From assembly GCF_016907385.1 (NCBI RefSeq), contig NZ_JAFBBU010000001.1, forward strand, positions 2,294,001-2,358,000: DNA of 64,000 nucleotides. Reading direction: 5' to 3'. The notes under the pieces were generated by a model. It ran no database searches. It was not told where the DNA came from and saw nothing but the letters and a program-made list of their open reading frames with translations. This DNA comes from Subtercola frigoramans. GTDB taxonomy: Bacteria; Actinomycetota; Actinomycetes; Actinomycetales; Microbacteriaceae. Made by a program: the position numbers and the translations under genes. Shown here one piece after another: positions 42,920-52,391 of the stretch (the first letter of the stretch is position 1; each line of letters opens with the position of its first letter).

Positions 42920-43024
42920 TGGTCCCCTTTTGGTCCCCTTATCCACAGGAGGAGCTTCGCGGCCGATTCCCTTGTCCGCACCCTCATCCCGCCGAGAGGT
43001 CGAGGGGGACCAGAAGGGGACCAG
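42920..43024. repeat. Paired TGGTCCCC / GGGGACCA repeats, probable integrase arm sites
   Basis: TGGTCCCCTT occurs at 42920-42929 and 42931-42940. The inverse GGGGACCAG occurs at 43005-43013 and 43016-43024. Both pairs have an 11-base period, one helical turn. They lie between the integrase stop and the tRNA 3' end, where attP arm-type sites are expected. Confidence 0.65.
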
Positions 43025-43047
43025 AAAAAACGACCTCCGGAAACAAC

Positions 43048-43083
43048 AAAACCCTGATGAAAATAGCTTCTCATCAGGGTTTT
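43048..43083. terminator. Bidirectional terminator at tRNA-Pro 3' flank
   Basis: A 13-bp stem (43048-43060 with 43071-43083) and a 10-base loop have T-runs on both strands. It ends transcription of the tRNA on the minus strand and of the integrase on the plus strand. Confidence 0.8.
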
Positions 43084-43087
43084 TCTG

Positions 43088-43161
43088 TCGGGCTGACAGG
43101 ATTTGAACCTGCGACCCCCTGACCCCCAGTCAGGTGCGCTACCAAGCTGCGCCACAGCCCG
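43088..43161 (-). tRNA. tRNA-Pro (anticodon GGG); right attachment site region
   Basis: The 74-base cloverleaf on the minus strand has a 5' CGGGCTG / 3' CAGCCCG acceptor, D-arm GCGC...GCGC, anticodon stem CCTGA/TCAGG with loop CTGGGGG (anticodon GGG), and a T-loop TTCAAAT. Discriminator A; CCA is not encoded. Its 3' end faces the integrase gene, as for an element integrated into the tRNA 3' half. The matching left repeat was not found in the window. Confidence 0.93.
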
Positions 43162-43183
43162 TGGCATTCAATTTTCAGTTATT

Positions 43184-43252
<69 letters not shown>

Positions 43253-43376
43253 TGGGACAACTTGTCTATATTAGCCCGAAAACCAATCCGCCGTGGAACA
43301 CCGGGCACGACCGACCAACCACGCGACATTCAGCCGACCCGCGCGGCCCTAGAGTGATGTCAAACGAAAGGCACGC

Positions 43377-44753
43377 ATGACTATCGCCGGCTGGAATCTC
43401 GACCAACGTGAGGGCCGTGCGTCCCAGAGCGACCTGCTTGCTGCCGGCAAAGCCCTGCGTACGCAGGTGCCGCGCCAGTCGCACGCGAGCTACGTGCCGT
43501 CTGCGCAGAGAGACTCGCTGGGCATCCTGAACGAACAGAACGCCACGCGGGTGCAGGAGCTGGTGCCCCTTCGAATGCAGCGGATGCTCGTCAGCCCGTT
43601 CACGTTCTACCGCGGTGCGGCCGCCATCATGGCTGCCGACCTCGCAAACGGCCCGATCACGGGCGTTCGTGTGGTGAGCTGCGGCGACGCCCACATCAGC
43701 AACTTCGGCCTGTTCGCGAGCCCCCAGCGCACAATGGTGTTCGACCTGAACGACTTCGACGAGGCGGCGGTCGGGCCCTGGGAGTGGGACGTGAAGCGCC
43801 TGGTGGCCAGCGTGGTGATCGGCGCGCGCGAGTCGAACTTCTCGCCAGCAGAGATCCGCCGGGCGGCCACGGCGGCAGCAGCAGGTTACCGCGAGGGTCT
43901 CTGCGACATGATGAAGCTCTCGGTGCTCGAGCGGTTCTACTTTCGCGTGGACATCGAGGGTGAGAACAAGAACCTCGATTCGGCGGCGCGCAAGGTGCTG
44001 AAGAAGGCGACCAAGCAGGCGCGCCTGCGCACCTCTGAAGCATTCATCGAGAAGATCTCCGAGCGCGGGCCCGACGGCCGGTTGCTGCTCAAAGAGAACC
44101 CTCCCGTGCTTGCCCACGTGCCGTACACCGACGAAGAATCGATCATCGAGCTCTTCGAGAAGTACCGCCGCACGGTGCCGGCAGACATCGCCCAGCTGCT
44201 CTCGCAATTCACCATCACCGACATCGCCCGCCGGGTTGTCGGCGTGGGCAGTGTCGGCACACGGTGCTACATCATGATCCTCACTGGGCCGCAGGGAGAG
44301 TCGCTGGTGCTTCAGATCAAAGAGGCTCAGGTCTCTGTGCTGCAGTCGTACGGCGGCGAACCGGTCAACCCGCGCTTCCTGGGGCTCGAGACGGCGGATG
44401 CCCCGCAAGCCCTTCGCGTCGTGTCGAACCAGCGCATCCTGCAGGCCGTCTCCGACCTCTTTCTCGGGCACGTCCGCTACGACGAGAAGGACTTCTATGT
44501 TCGCCAGTTCCGCGACATGAAGGGGTCGATCGACGTCTCGAAGCTCACGATCGAACCGTTCGTGACCTACGCGGCCGCGTGCGGCACACTGCTGGCGCGG
44601 GCGCACTCACAAAGTGAGAACGCGGCGCTCATTGCCGGGTACCTCGGCGGCTCCGGGGCGTTCGACGACGCGGTGGTCGATTGGTCACTGGCCTACGCAG
44701 ACCAGTCGCAGGCCGATTTCGAGCTGCTGACGGCGGCCCTCGCGGCTGGTTGA
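43377..44753 (+). CDS. DUF2252 family protein
   Basis: The 458 aa protein matches DUF2252: MLVSPFTFYRGAAAIMAADLA, VVSCGDAHISNFGLFASPQRTMVFDLNDFDEAAVGPWEWDVKRLVAS. The HxxN and NDFD motifs recall aminoglycoside-phosphotransferase-like kinase folds, so kinase activity is possible; function unknown. It is the first chromosomal gene after the tRNA. Its TGA stop lies inside the first hairpin repeat. Confidence 0.9.
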   Translation: MTIAGWNLDQREGRASQSDLLAAGKALRTQVPRQSHASYVPSAQRDSLGILNEQNATRVQELVPLRMQRMLVSPFTFYRGAAAIMAADLANGPITGVRVVSCGDAHISNFGLFASPQRTMVFDLNDFDEAAVGPWEWDVKRLVASVVIGARESNFSPAEIRRAATAAAAGYREGLCDMMKLSVLERFYFRVDIEGENKNLDSAARKVLKKATKQARLRTSEAFIEKISERGPDGRLLLKENPPVLAHVPYTDEESIIELFEKYRRTVPADIAQLLSQFTITDIARRVVGVGSVGTRCYIMILTGPQGESLVLQIKEAQVSVLQSYGGEPVNPRFLGLETADAPQALRVVSNQRILQAVSDLFLGHVRYDEKDFYVRQFRDMKGSIDVSKLTIEPFVTYAAACGTLLARAHSQSENAALIAGYLGGSGAFDDAVVDWSLAYADQSQADFELLTAALAAG

Positions 44754-44830
44754 GTAGCGGGGCGAAGCCACGCGTATCGAAACCCACCACGCGTGGGGGT
44801 TTCGATACGGCACTTCGTGCCTACTCAACC
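44748..44830. repeat. GGTTGAGTAG hairpin repeat, copy 1
   Basis: An 83-base imperfect palindrome is bounded by GGTTGAGTAG and CTACTCAACC, with inner arms CGTATCGAAACCC / GGGTTTCGATACG. It contains the DUF2252 stop. Together with copy 2 it fills the gap to the convergent MOSC gene and can act as a terminator. Confidence 0.88.
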
Positions 44831-44857
44831 GGCGGACGGACGCCCACACACAACGCT

Positions 44858-44940
44858 GGTTGAGTAGCGGGGCGAAGCCACGCATATCGAAACCCACCAC
44901 GCGTGGGGGTTTCGATACGGCACTTCGTGCCTACTCAACC
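44858..44940. repeat. GGTTGAGTAG hairpin repeat, copy 2
   Basis: The sequence is identical to copy 1 except for a base in the inner arm (CGCATATCG for CGCGTATCG). It contains the stop codon of the MOSC gene (44935-44937). Confidence 0.88.
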
Positions 44941-45495
44941 GGCGGCAGCGGTGCCGACGAAGACCTCGGTGATCGTCGGCGCGCCAGCCGGAACGTCGAT
45001 GACCTCGATGGTGTCACCGGCAACGATTTCGCCGGCCTTGACCACGCGCAGGTAAAGTCCGGTGCGCCTGGCAGCAGCGAAGCGCTTCACCCAGCCGCGT
45101 TCATCTGGCCCACCGACCCAGCGCGCGAAGGTGGCGCACGGTTCGCGAGGGGAGGTGACTTCGACGATCACGGTGGGGCCGATCATCCATCGCTCGCCGA
45201 CCCTGGCGCCCGAGACGTCGAGGCCCGAGACCCGGAGGTTCTCGCCGAACCAGCCGGCGTCGAGCGGGCGGCCGAGCTCGTTCTCCCAGTATTCGGCATC
45301 TTCCTGCGCGTAGACGTAGAGGGCCTGCAGTTCGCCGCCGTGGTACTTGCGGCTGGCCTGAACGTCGGCGTGCAACCCGAGTTTGCGCACGCGCACAGGG
45401 CCGGAGACAGGGCGTTTGTCGATGGCGGTGACGCCGACCGAACCCGCATCGGGTCTGAGTTCGTGAACGACGCATGCCGCCACCAGTTCTGCCAT
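44935..45495 (-). CDS. MOSC domain protein (YiiM-like)
   Basis: The 186 aa protein starts at ATG 45495. It has the MOSC pattern with KYHGGELQALYVYAQEDAEYW, GWFGENLRVSGLDV, VGERWMIG, and the conserved Cys in SPREPCATFARW. MOSC domains bind sulfur or molybdenum cofactor; the exact reaction is not known. A longer open frame upstream is a shadow of the LysE-type gene. The stop lies in hairpin copy 2. Confidence 0.88.
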   Translation of the reverse strand: MAELVAACVVHELRPDAGSVGVTAIDKRPVSGPVRVRKLGLHADVQASRKYHGGELQALYVYAQEDAEYWENELGRPLDAGWFGENLRVSGLDVSGARVGERWMIGPTVIVEVTSPREPCATFARWVGGPDERGWVKRFAAARRTGLYLRVVKAGEIVAGDTIEVIDVPAGAPTITEVFVGTAAAG

Positions 45496-45617
45496 GATGA
45501 TGCCCTCTCGCGTGCTGGGTTCTGCCAGTGGTTCAGAGTTTACCGAGAGACCCTCCCGCCAGTGCTGCGCCATCGCTTGCCCACCTGCAGGCACCACCGA
45601 GTGGTCGGCGGCGAGGG

Positions 45618-46247
45618 TCAGACGCCGACTGCCATGCGGAGTCCCAGCGCGATCATCACGACGGCGATGATGCCGTCGAGAATGCGCCAGGAGGACGGCC
45701 TGGCGAAGAACGGCCGCAGCAGTCGCGCGCCGAACCCCAGGCCGAAGAACCAGAGAAAGCTGCCGGCGATGGCGCCGCCGGCCCACCACCATCGCTCGGC
45801 TGCGCCCTGCTGGTTGGCGACAGAGCCCAGCAAGATCACGGTGTCGAGGTAGACGTGCGGATTGAGCCAGGTCAGTGCGACCGCAGTCACCACGGCCGTC
45901 TTCAGGGTGATCGATGTTGGCCCGTCGGCCGTAACCAAGGCTTTCGGATGCACGGCTCGCGCAGCCGCGAACAATCCGTACACGATCAGGAACCCCGAGC
46001 CGACGATGCGAATGACAACGAGTGCGAGCGGGACCGCCTGGATGATGGCGCCGATGCCGACGACCCCGGCCAGGATGAGCACGGCGTCGGAGAGCGCGCA
46101 CACTAGCACCACGGGCAGGATCGTGCGGTTGCGCCCTTCGATGCCCAAGCGAAGCACGAAGGCGTTCTGGGCACCGATCGCGACGATGAGCGCCAACCCT
46201 GTTCCGAGACCGATGAGGGCAGGCAGAAGAGTCTGGGAGAAGGGCAC
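45618..46247 (-). CDS. argO: LysE/ArgO-type amino-acid exporter
   Basis: The 209 aa protein with about six hydrophobic helices starts TLLPALIGLGTGLALIVAIGAQNAFVLRLG, the LysE family signature, and has LTWLNPHVYLDTVILLGSVA. It likely exports arginine or lysine and their toxic analogues. It is divergent from a LysR/ArgP regulator, the standard arrangement for LysE-LysG and ArgO-ArgP. Confidence 0.9.
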   Translation of the reverse strand: MPFSQTLLPALIGLGTGLALIVAIGAQNAFVLRLGIEGRNRTILPVVLVCALSDAVLILAGVVGIGAIIQAVPLALVVIRIVGSGFLIVYGLFAAARAVHPKALVTADGPTSITLKTAVVTAVALTWLNPHVYLDTVILLGSVANQQGAAERWWWAGGAIAGSFLWFFGLGFGARLLRPFFARPSSWRILDGIIAVVMIALGLRMAVGV

Positions 46248-46292
46248 ACCCCAACCGTAGGTGCCCCGATATATTCAGTACAGCTAATGTTT

Positions 46293-46307
46293 CTTATGAT
46301 ACCTAAG
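46293..46307. promoter_or_regulatory. LysR-type box in argO-argP intergenic region
   Basis: CTTATGATACCTAAG has CTTA/TAAG arms and the T-N11-A form. It lies in the AT-rich part (about 46269-46317) of the 82-base divergent promoter gap. Confidence 0.5.
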
Positions 46308-46329
46308 CATAACTAATGGCACGAGGCTG

Positions 46330-47241
46330 ATGATGGCATTCCAGTTCGAGCAACTGCAGACGCTGACCACTCTTCTCGAAGAGGGTACTTTCGAGAAGGC
46401 CGCGATCCGGTTGCACGTCACCGCCTCTGCCGTGTCGCAGCGCATCAAGGCCATGGAGCAGGCCGCCTCGCAGATCCTCGTCGAGCGAACGATTCCGGTG
46501 ACGCTCACGACCGCGGGCACCATCGTGGTGAGGTACGCCCGCCAGGTGCAACTGCTCGACGACGACACCCGGCGCGAGCTGCACCTCGGAGGTTCGGGGG
46601 ATTCCGGTGAACACGCGACCACGATTGCCCTCGCTGTGAACGCCGACAGCCTCGCAACCTGGTTCCTCGAGAGCATCGCCGAACTGTCGGTCACGCACCA
46701 GCTGGTCTTCGACCTGCACAGGGACGACCAGGAGCACACGACGACCCTGCTCCGCTCAGGCACGGTGCTCGCCGCGGTCACCTCGACACCCGAACCCGTG
46801 CAGGGCTGTACCTCCGAGCGCCTCGGCATTATGCGCTACCGGGCGGTCTGCAGTCCGGCCTTCGCCCGGCGATGGATGATCGGGCCCGAGACCCTCGACC
46901 GACTCGGCCGCTCCCCCATGGTCAACTTCGATCGCAAAGACGAACTTCAGCGCACTTTTCTGGGCGCACACAGCGATCAGGTTCCTCCGACGCATTTCGT
47001 TCCGACATCAGCGGACTTTGCCCGCTCGCTGCTGCTCGGTTTCGGCTGGGGGCTCCTCCCCGAAGGGCAGTGCGGTGATGACCTGGAACAGGGTCGGCTC
47101 GTCGAGCTCGACCCCGAGCATCCGGTCGACGTCGTGCTCTACTGGCAACGGTGGAACCTGAAGTCCGCCCTGCTCGACGCCGTCACTGATGCCGTGCGCA
47201 TCGGAGCGGTGGCCGCATTGGCCACGTCACCGGTTGAGTAG
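46330..47241 (+). CDS. argP: LysR-family regulator of ArgP/LysG type
   Basis: The 303 aa protein has the LysR helix-turn-helix QLQTLTTLLEEGTFEKAAIRLHVTASAVSQRIKAME and a periplasmic-binding-protein-like effector domain. ArgP-type proteins sense basic amino acids and activate the divergent exporter. ATG 46330 after GAGG is used, 46333 is possible. Its TAG stop is inside hairpin copy 3. Confidence 0.9.
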   Translation: MMAFQFEQLQTLTTLLEEGTFEKAAIRLHVTASAVSQRIKAMEQAASQILVERTIPVTLTTAGTIVVRYARQVQLLDDDTRRELHLGGSGDSGEHATTIALAVNADSLATWFLESIAELSVTHQLVFDLHRDDQEHTTTLLRSGTVLAAVTSTPEPVQGCTSERLGIMRYRAVCSPAFARRWMIGPETLDRLGRSPMVNFDRKDELQRTFLGAHSDQVPPTHFVPTSADFARSLLLGFGWGLLPEGQCGDDLEQGRLVELDPEHPVDVVLYWQRWNLKSALLDAVTDAVRIGAVAALATSPVE

Positions 47242-47318
47242 CGCCGCCACGCGCTGCCTGTCGAAACCCCCACGGGCTACAGGTTTCGATACGGCACGCT
47301 CCGCGCGCCTACTCAACC
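47232..47318. repeat. GGTTGAGTAG hairpin repeat, copy 3
   Basis: An 87-base variant bounded by GGTTGAGTAG and CTACTCAACC, with inner TGTCGAAACCC / AGGTTTCGATAC. It fills the gap between convergent argP and der and holds the argP stop. Confidence 0.87.
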
Positions 47319-47340
47319 AGCGAAGGCGGTTTGCTGGCTG

Positions 47341-48879
47341 CTAGCGCTTGCGCTTCTCGCGCACACGCATGTTCACGTTGACCGGTGAACCCTCGAAGCC
47401 CCAGATCTCGCGCAGGCGCCGCGTGATGTACCGGCGGTAGCCCGGGTCGAGAAAACCGGTGGTGAACAGCACGAATGTCGGCGGGCGTGATGACGCCTGG
47501 GTGCCGAACAGAATGCGCGGCTGCTTTCCGCCACGAACAGGGTGAGGATGCTCGGCGGTCAGTTCTGCGAGGAACGCGTTGAACTTTCCGGTCGGGATAC
47601 GGGTGTCCCATGACTCGAGCGCCAGCTCGAGGGCCGGTACCAGCTTCTCCATGTGACGCCCGGTCTTCGCCGAGATGTTCACGCGGGGTGCCCACGACAC
47701 GTGCGCGAGATCCTGCTCGATCTCGCGTTCGAGGTACCGCCTGCGTTCGTCGTCGAGGAGGTCCCACTTGTTGAAGGCCAGCACCAGGGCGCGGCCGGAT
47801 TCGAGAACGAGGTCGATGATCCGAACATCCTGTTCGCTGACCGGCTGCGAGACGTCGATCATCACAACGGCGACTTCGGCCTTCTCGAGTGCGGCCGAGG
47901 TGCGGAGCGACGCGTAGAAGTCGGCACCCTGTTGCAGGTGCACGCGGCGACGGATGCCGGCGGTGTCGACGAAGCGCCAGATCTTGCCGGCGATCTCGAC
48001 CTGCTCGTCGACCGGGTCACGGGTCGTTCCCGCGAGCTCGTTCACAACGACCCGCTCTTCGCCGGCGGCACGGTTGAGCAGTGACGACTTGCCGACGTTC
48101 GGCCGGCCGAGGATGGCGACGCGACGGGGGCCACCCACCTCCTGCTTGGCGACGGCAGAGACCTCGGGAAGCGTCTTCATGATCTGGTCGAGCAGGTCGG
48201 CGACGCCACGGCCGTGAAGCGCGGAGACCGGATACGGGTTACCGAGGCCGAGCGACCAGAGTGCGGCGGCGTTCGGCTCCTGGCGCACGTCGTCGATCTT
48301 GTTCGCAGCGACGAAGACGGGTCGCTTGGTCTTGCGCAGCATGCGCACGACATGCTCGTCGGTGGCCGTCGGGCCCACGTTGGCGTCGACGACGAACAGC
48401 ACGGCGTCGGCGAGGTCGATCGCGATCTCGGCCTGGGCGGCGACAGAAGCGTCGATGCCGCGGGCATCGGGCTCCCAGCCGCCGGTGTCGACGATGGTGA
48501 AGTGGCGGCCTGCCCATTCGGCCTTGTAGTTCACGCGGTCGCGTGTGACGCCGGGAGTGTCTTCGACGACAGCCTCGCGCCGGCCGATGATGCGGTTGAC
48601 GAGCGCTGACTTTCCCACATTCGGGCGGCCCACGATGGCCAGCACCGGGAGCGCGGGCAGGTAGGTGATCGCATTGGGATCTTCGGTCGCCGCGTCGAGG
48701 ATGGCGAGGTCGTCTTCACCCAGGTCGTAGTCGGCGAGACCGGTGCGGAGCGCGTCGGCCCGACGCGACACCAGGTCTTCGTCGAGGTCAGAGAGACGCT
48801 CGACGACCGCGTTCGAGACGGCTGGATAGTCGTCGAAGTCGCCGTCGGTGTCTTTGTCAGCGCTGTGGATGTTGACCAT
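47341..48879 (-). CDS. der: Ribosome biogenesis GTPase Der (EngA)
   Basis: The 512 aa protein has two GTPase domains in tandem, each with G1 GRPNVGKS (ALVNRI near residue 83 and SLLNRA near 257), DTGG / DTAG (G3) and NKID / NKWD (G4). A C-terminal KH-like domain follows ([19 protein letters not shown]). It acts in 50S subunit assembly. A non-conserved N-terminal stretch of about 75 residues is typical for actinobacteria. It overlaps cmk by 23 bases. Confidence 0.97.
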   Translation of the reverse strand: MVNIHSADKDTDGDFDDYPAVSNAVVERLSDLDEDLVSRRADALRTGLADYDLGEDDLAILDAATEDPNAITYLPALPVLAIVGRPNVGKSALVNRIIGRREAVVEDTPGVTRDRVNYKAEWAGRHFTIVDTGGWEPDARGIDASVAAQAEIAIDLADAVLFVVDANVGPTATDEHVVRMLRKTKRPVFVAANKIDDVRQEPNAAALWSLGLGNPYPVSALHGRGVADLLDQIMKTLPEVSAVAKQEVGGPRRVAILGRPNVGKSSLLNRAAGEERVVVNELAGTTRDPVDEQVEIAGKIWRFVDTAGIRRRVHLQQGADFYASLRTSAALEKAEVAVVMIDVSQPVSEQDVRIIDLVLESGRALVLAFNKWDLLDDERRRYLEREIEQDLAHVSWAPRVNISAKTGRHMEKLVPALELALESWDTRIPTGKFNAFLAELTAEHPHPVRGGKQPRILFGTQASSRPPTFVLFTTGFLDPGYRRYITRRLREIWGFEGSPVNVNMRVREKRKR

Positions 48880-49624
48880 GGAAAACCCTCAATGAAGCAA
48901 GATGGACAACCTCGACCACCGCTGAAACGGTCTGGTCGAAGTCGAGTTCGGTGGAATCGACGGTGGTTACACCGTCTGCGGCATTCATGAAGTCGACGAC
49001 GCGGGAGTCAGCCCGGTCGCGTGATCGGAGCTGTTCACCGACGACGGCGGCCGATTGATCGACAAGTTCTGCTGAACGCCTGCCCATTCTAGCCTCTTCT
49101 GACGCCGTGAGCAGGATTCTGGCGGTAGCATCGGGCGCGACGACCGTGGTGATGTCACGGCCCTCCACCACGATTCCGGGTTTCGAGGTGTTCCGGATGA
49201 TCGAACGGAACATCTCGGTGAGATGCGCCCGTACCTCCGGGAGGCGGGCGACGAGGCGCACCTCGCTCGTGACCCACGGCTCCCTGATCGCCACGGTGAC
49301 GACGTCGGGGCCGACCTTGACGAAGTACCCCTCAGGTTCGGTCCCGATGGTGAAGTCGAATTCGGCGAGCGACTCGATCACCACCGCGGGGTTCTCTGCG
49401 TCAAGCCCACGATCCAGCAGCATCCACGCCAGCGCCCGGTACGCGGCTCCCGTATCGAGGTACGCGTACCCAAGCTTGAGGGCAGCCTGCTTGCTCACGC
49501 TCGATTTGCCGCTGCCGGCCGGGCCATCGATGGCGACGACGACTGTTGGCGCCGAGGCGGCTTGGCCCGAGGCCGAGTCGGCCGCGTCTGACTCCCCCGG
49601 CACGAGATTCTCTGCGCCGCTCAT
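48857..49624 (-). CDS. cmk: Cytidylate kinase
   Basis: The 255 aa protein has P-loop [31 protein letters not shown] and [15 protein letters not shown]. It phosphorylates CMP and dCMP. The 25-residue N-terminal extension ([13 protein letters not shown]) is poorly conserved. It overlaps tyrA by 4 bases and der by 23, forming the common actinobacterial tyrA-cmk-der operon. Confidence 0.97.
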   Translation of the reverse strand: MSGAENLVPGESDAADSASGQAASAPTVVVAIDGPAGSGKSSVSKQAALKLGYAYLDTGAAYRALAWMLLDRGLDAENPAVVIESLAEFDFTIGTEPEGYFVKVGPDVVTVAIREPWVTSEVRLVARLPEVRAHLTEMFRSIIRNTSKPGIVVEGRDITTVVAPDATARILLTASEEARMGRRSAELVDQSAAVVGEQLRSRDRADSRVVDFMNAADGVTTVDSTELDFDQTVSAVVEVVHLASLRVFHGQHPQR

Positions 49625-50703
49625 CCGGCGATCCGCCAGCCGCGTGCCCGCAGGAACTCCACGAGGTACCCGAGCTGCTCTGGCAGAACGGAGATGTCGG
49701 CGAACCCGATCTGCGCCCCCGGCGAATGCTCCAGACGCAGGTCTTCGAGGTTCACGCCCGCCTCACCGATCTCGGCAAGCAGCCGCGCGAGCTCACCAGG
49801 GCTGTCGTCGACCATCACCACGAGTTGTGCGTACCGCCGGTCGACCCCGTGCTTGCCGGGAATCCGTGCCACACCGGCGTTGCCCCCGGCCAACTCTTCG
49901 GCCAGTCGGCGACTCGCGCCCACGGCTTCAGGCGCCTCGAGCGTTTCGATCATGCGCTCGAGATCCTGACTGAAGAGCCTCAGGATGCTCGCAACAGGTG
50001 CCGCATTCGCCCCGAGAATCTGCACCCACAGTTCGGGGTCGCTCGCGGCGATGCGGGTCACGTCTCGGAGCCCCTGGCCGGCCAGGTTCACAGCAGCACC
50101 CGGAGCATCGACCAGGCGCCTCGCCATGAGCGAGGAGATGACCTGCGGCACGTGCGAGACGAGCGCCACACTACGGTCGTGAGCCTCTGGCGTCATTTCG
50201 ACGAGCGAGCCGCCCAGATCGAGGATGAGGTCGTCGATGACACTGCCTCGCTGGTACGAGATGCCGTCGTGGGCGGTGACGACCCAGGGCCGGCCAACGA
50301 AGAGGTCGACCCGTCCTGACAGTGGGCCACCGCGCTCGGCACCGGCCATCGGGTGGGTGCCGACGTACCGCGACACATCTGCCCCGGCCGCCCGCAGTTC
50401 GTGGAGGGGCGCCAGCTTGACGCTGGCCACGTCGGTGACGATCGCCCGCGGAAATGCTTCGAGCTCAGCGGCGACCACTCTGGCCGTCACGTCGGGAGGG
50501 ACGCAGACCACGATGAGCTGAGGTTCGTCGCCCTCAACAGCGATGCGCCCGGCGCCGTAGTCGACGGCGATGCTCAGGTGGGTCGGGGACGCATCGGCAA
50601 GGATCACCTCGACGCCGCGGGCACGGAGCCCCAGCCCGATGCTCGTACCGAGCAGGCCGACACCGACAACACGCACCGGCCCCGTCAAACGACTCTCAAC
50701 CAC
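49621..50703 (-). CDS. tyrA: Prephenate dehydrogenase
   Basis: The 360 aa protein has an NAD-binding N-terminus ([21 protein letters not shown]), the prephenate dehydrogenase core ([31 protein letters not shown]) and a C-terminal ACT domain ([29 protein letters not shown]), suggesting tyrosine feedback. It acts in tyrosine synthesis. GTG 50703 is chosen because AAGGG lies just upstream. Confidence 0.95.
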   Translation of the reverse strand: MVESRLTGPVRVVGVGLLGTSIGLGLRARGVEVILADASPTHLSIAVDYGAGRIAVEGDEPQLIVVCVPPDVTARVVAAELEAFPRAIVTDVASVKLAPLHELRAAGADVSRYVGTHPMAGAERGGPLSGRVDLFVGRPWVVTAHDGISYQRGSVIDDLILDLGGSLVEMTPEAHDRSVALVSHVPQVISSLMARRLVDAPGAAVNLAGQGLRDVTRIAASDPELWVQILGANAAPVASILRLFSQDLERMIETLEAPEAVGASRRLAEELAGGNAGVARIPGKHGVDRRYAQLVVMVDDSPGELARLLAEIGEAGVNLEDLRLEHSPGAQIGFADISVLPEQLGYLVEFLRARGWRIAG

Positions 50704-50770
50704 AACACTGCCCTTCACACCACACAACGAACATGTTCACGCTACAGCCCCGCCACTCGCAGGCGGCGCG

Positions 50771-51664
50771 CTACTTCGAACGTGCAGGCTTCTTCTCGCC
50801 CGTGGAGGAGGAGCGGCCCGGGCCAGCGGCTGACGACGACGTGACGTCGGCATGATCGGCTCCCGGCGCGGTAGCCACCCGGGACAGCGTCAGCAGTGCG
50901 CCGAGTTCGTCACGGCTCAGATCGCGAAGCTCCCCGGCCTTGAGCGAACCGAGGTGCAGTGGCCCGAACTGCCGCCGAACGAGCTCGAGCACGGGGTGAC
51001 CGACTTCTTCGAGCATCCGTCGCACAATTCGGTTACGCCCGGAATGCAGCGTCACCTCGACCAGGCTGTTGCCGGCAGAGCTGTCGAGCAGGCGCGCCTT
51101 GTCGGCGACGATCGGCCCGTCGTCGAGTTCGACGCCCTTGATGAGTTTCGCGATCGTCTGGGCCGTGACCCGCCCCTCGACCTGGGCGATGTATGTCTTC
51201 ATCACGCCGAACGACGGGTGTGCCAGCACGTGGGCGAGCTCACCGTCGTTCGTCAGGATGAGCAGGCCCGACGTCTCGGCGTCGAGGCGCCCGACGTTGA
51301 AGAGTCGTTCCTCGAACTGCGAGGTGTACCGCGAAAGGTCGGGTCGCCCGTACTGGTCGGTGAGCGAACTGACAATGCCGACCGGCTTGTTGAGCATGAC
51401 GTACCGCTTGGTCGTGTCGAGCTGCACGGCCTGGTTGTCGACGGCGACTTTGTCGGTCTCGGGGTTGATCCGGCGCCCGAGTTCGCGAACGATCTCGCCG
51501 TTGACGCGCACGCGCCCCGCGGTGATCAGGTCTTCAGACACGCGCCGGGAGGCGACCCCCGCCGAAGCGAGTACCTTCTGCAACCGCACGCCGTCTGGCT
51601 GCTCCCCTGCCCGGCCCTCGCCGGAGCGCCCCGCGAAATCAGGACTGTCAGTGAAATTGGTCAT
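50771..51664 (-). CDS. rluB: 23S rRNA pseudouridine synthase RluB-type
   Basis: The 297 aa protein has an S4 RNA-binding domain (RLQKVLASAGVASRRVSEDLI...RVRVNGEIV) and a RsuA/RluB catalytic part with the active Asp in NVGRLDAETSGLLILTNDG. It modifies 23S rRNA. The C-terminal 35 residues are disordered. ATG 51664 overlaps the scpB stop. The scpA-scpB-rluB order is conserved. Confidence 0.94.
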   Translation of the reverse strand: MTNFTDSPDFAGRSGEGRAGEQPDGVRLQKVLASAGVASRRVSEDLITAGRVRVNGEIVRELGRRINPETDKVAVDNQAVQLDTTKRYVMLNKPVGIVSSLTDQYGRPDLSRYTSQFEERLFNVGRLDAETSGLLILTNDGELAHVLAHPSFGVMKTYIAQVEGRVTAQTIAKLIKGVELDDGPIVADKARLLDSSAGNSLVEVTLHSGRNRIVRRMLEEVGHPVLELVRRQFGPLHLGSLKAGELRDLSRDELGALLTLSRVATAPGADHADVTSSSAAGPGRSSSTGEKKPARSK

Positions 51665-52391
51665 CGAAACCCTCCGCACCATCGGCCAGGAGTGGTGAAA
51701 TCTTGGGCAGCTCGTCGAGGCTGTTGATGCCGAGCTGCGTCAGTAGTAAGTCTGTCGTTCCATAGTAAATGGCACCGGTTTCGTTGTCGGTCGAAACCTC
51801 GGTGATGAGGCCGCGGCCGAGCAGGGTCCGGATGACCGAATCCACGTTGACCGCACGAATCGCCGCGACGGCACTCCTCGCGACGGGTTGTTTGTAGGCT
51901 ATGACCGAGAGCGTCTCGAGTGCTGCCTGGGAGAGCCTCGACGGGTTCTCGGTGACCACGAACTCACGCACGACCCGGTCGTACTCGGCACGCACGTACA
52001 GTCGCCATCCGCCAGCGACCTCGCGCAATTCGAATCCGCGACGCACGCCGCTGCCAGCTCCGCCAGCGGCGGCACTGCTCACCCCGTCGTAGTCGTCGAC
52101 GAGTCGTTCGATGCTCTGGCGCACGGCCGCGACCGGGCGCCCGAGCGTTGTGGCGAGTGTCACGAGACCCTGGGGTTCGTCGGCGACCATGAGGATCGCC
52201 TCGAGGGCACGTTCGAGGTCGAAGGGCCGGGCATCCACCGCAGCTTCGGTCGCAGACCCCGGTGCTGACCCTGTCGCTGACGGGGTCGCTGTCGCTGTCG
52301 TTGAAGCTGTCGTTGTCGTTGTCGTTGAAGCTGGCACGGGCGCCAACTCGGGGGCCGACACTGGCGGCATCGGTGTGGTTTCAGTTGTCAT
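51648..52391 (-). CDS. scpB: Segregation and condensation protein B
   Basis: The 247 aa protein has the paired winged-helix ScpB pattern: LERALEAILMVADEPQ, ALETLSVIAYKQPVARSAVAAIRAVNVDSVIRTLLGRGLI and TTDLLLTQLGINSLDELP. It begins with a low-complexity Thr/Ala repeat (TTTTTTASTTATATPS). Works with ScpA and SMC in chromosome condensation. It overlaps scpA by 11 bases. Confidence 0.95.
   Translation of the reverse strand: MTTETTPMPPVSAPELAPVPASTTTTTTASTTATATPSATGSAPGSATEAAVDARPFDLERALEAILMVADEPQGLVTLATTLGRPVAAVRQSIERLVDDYDGVSSAAAGGAGSGVRRGFELREVAGGWRLYVRAEYDRVVREFVVTENPSRLSQAALETLSVIAYKQPVARSAVAAIRAVNVDSVIRTLLGRGLITEVSTDNETGAIYYGTTDLLLTQLGINSLDELPKISPLLADGAEGFDDQFH

Noticed and set aside
1..43087. 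Left attachment repeat of the element
   Set aside because: I searched by eye for a second tRNA-Pro 3' sequence and found none; it is probably left of the window.
44935..46254. 439-codon minus-strand frame spanning MOSC and the exporter gene
   Set aside because: Only the last 186 codons match MOSC; the upstream part overlaps the exporter gene in another frame.
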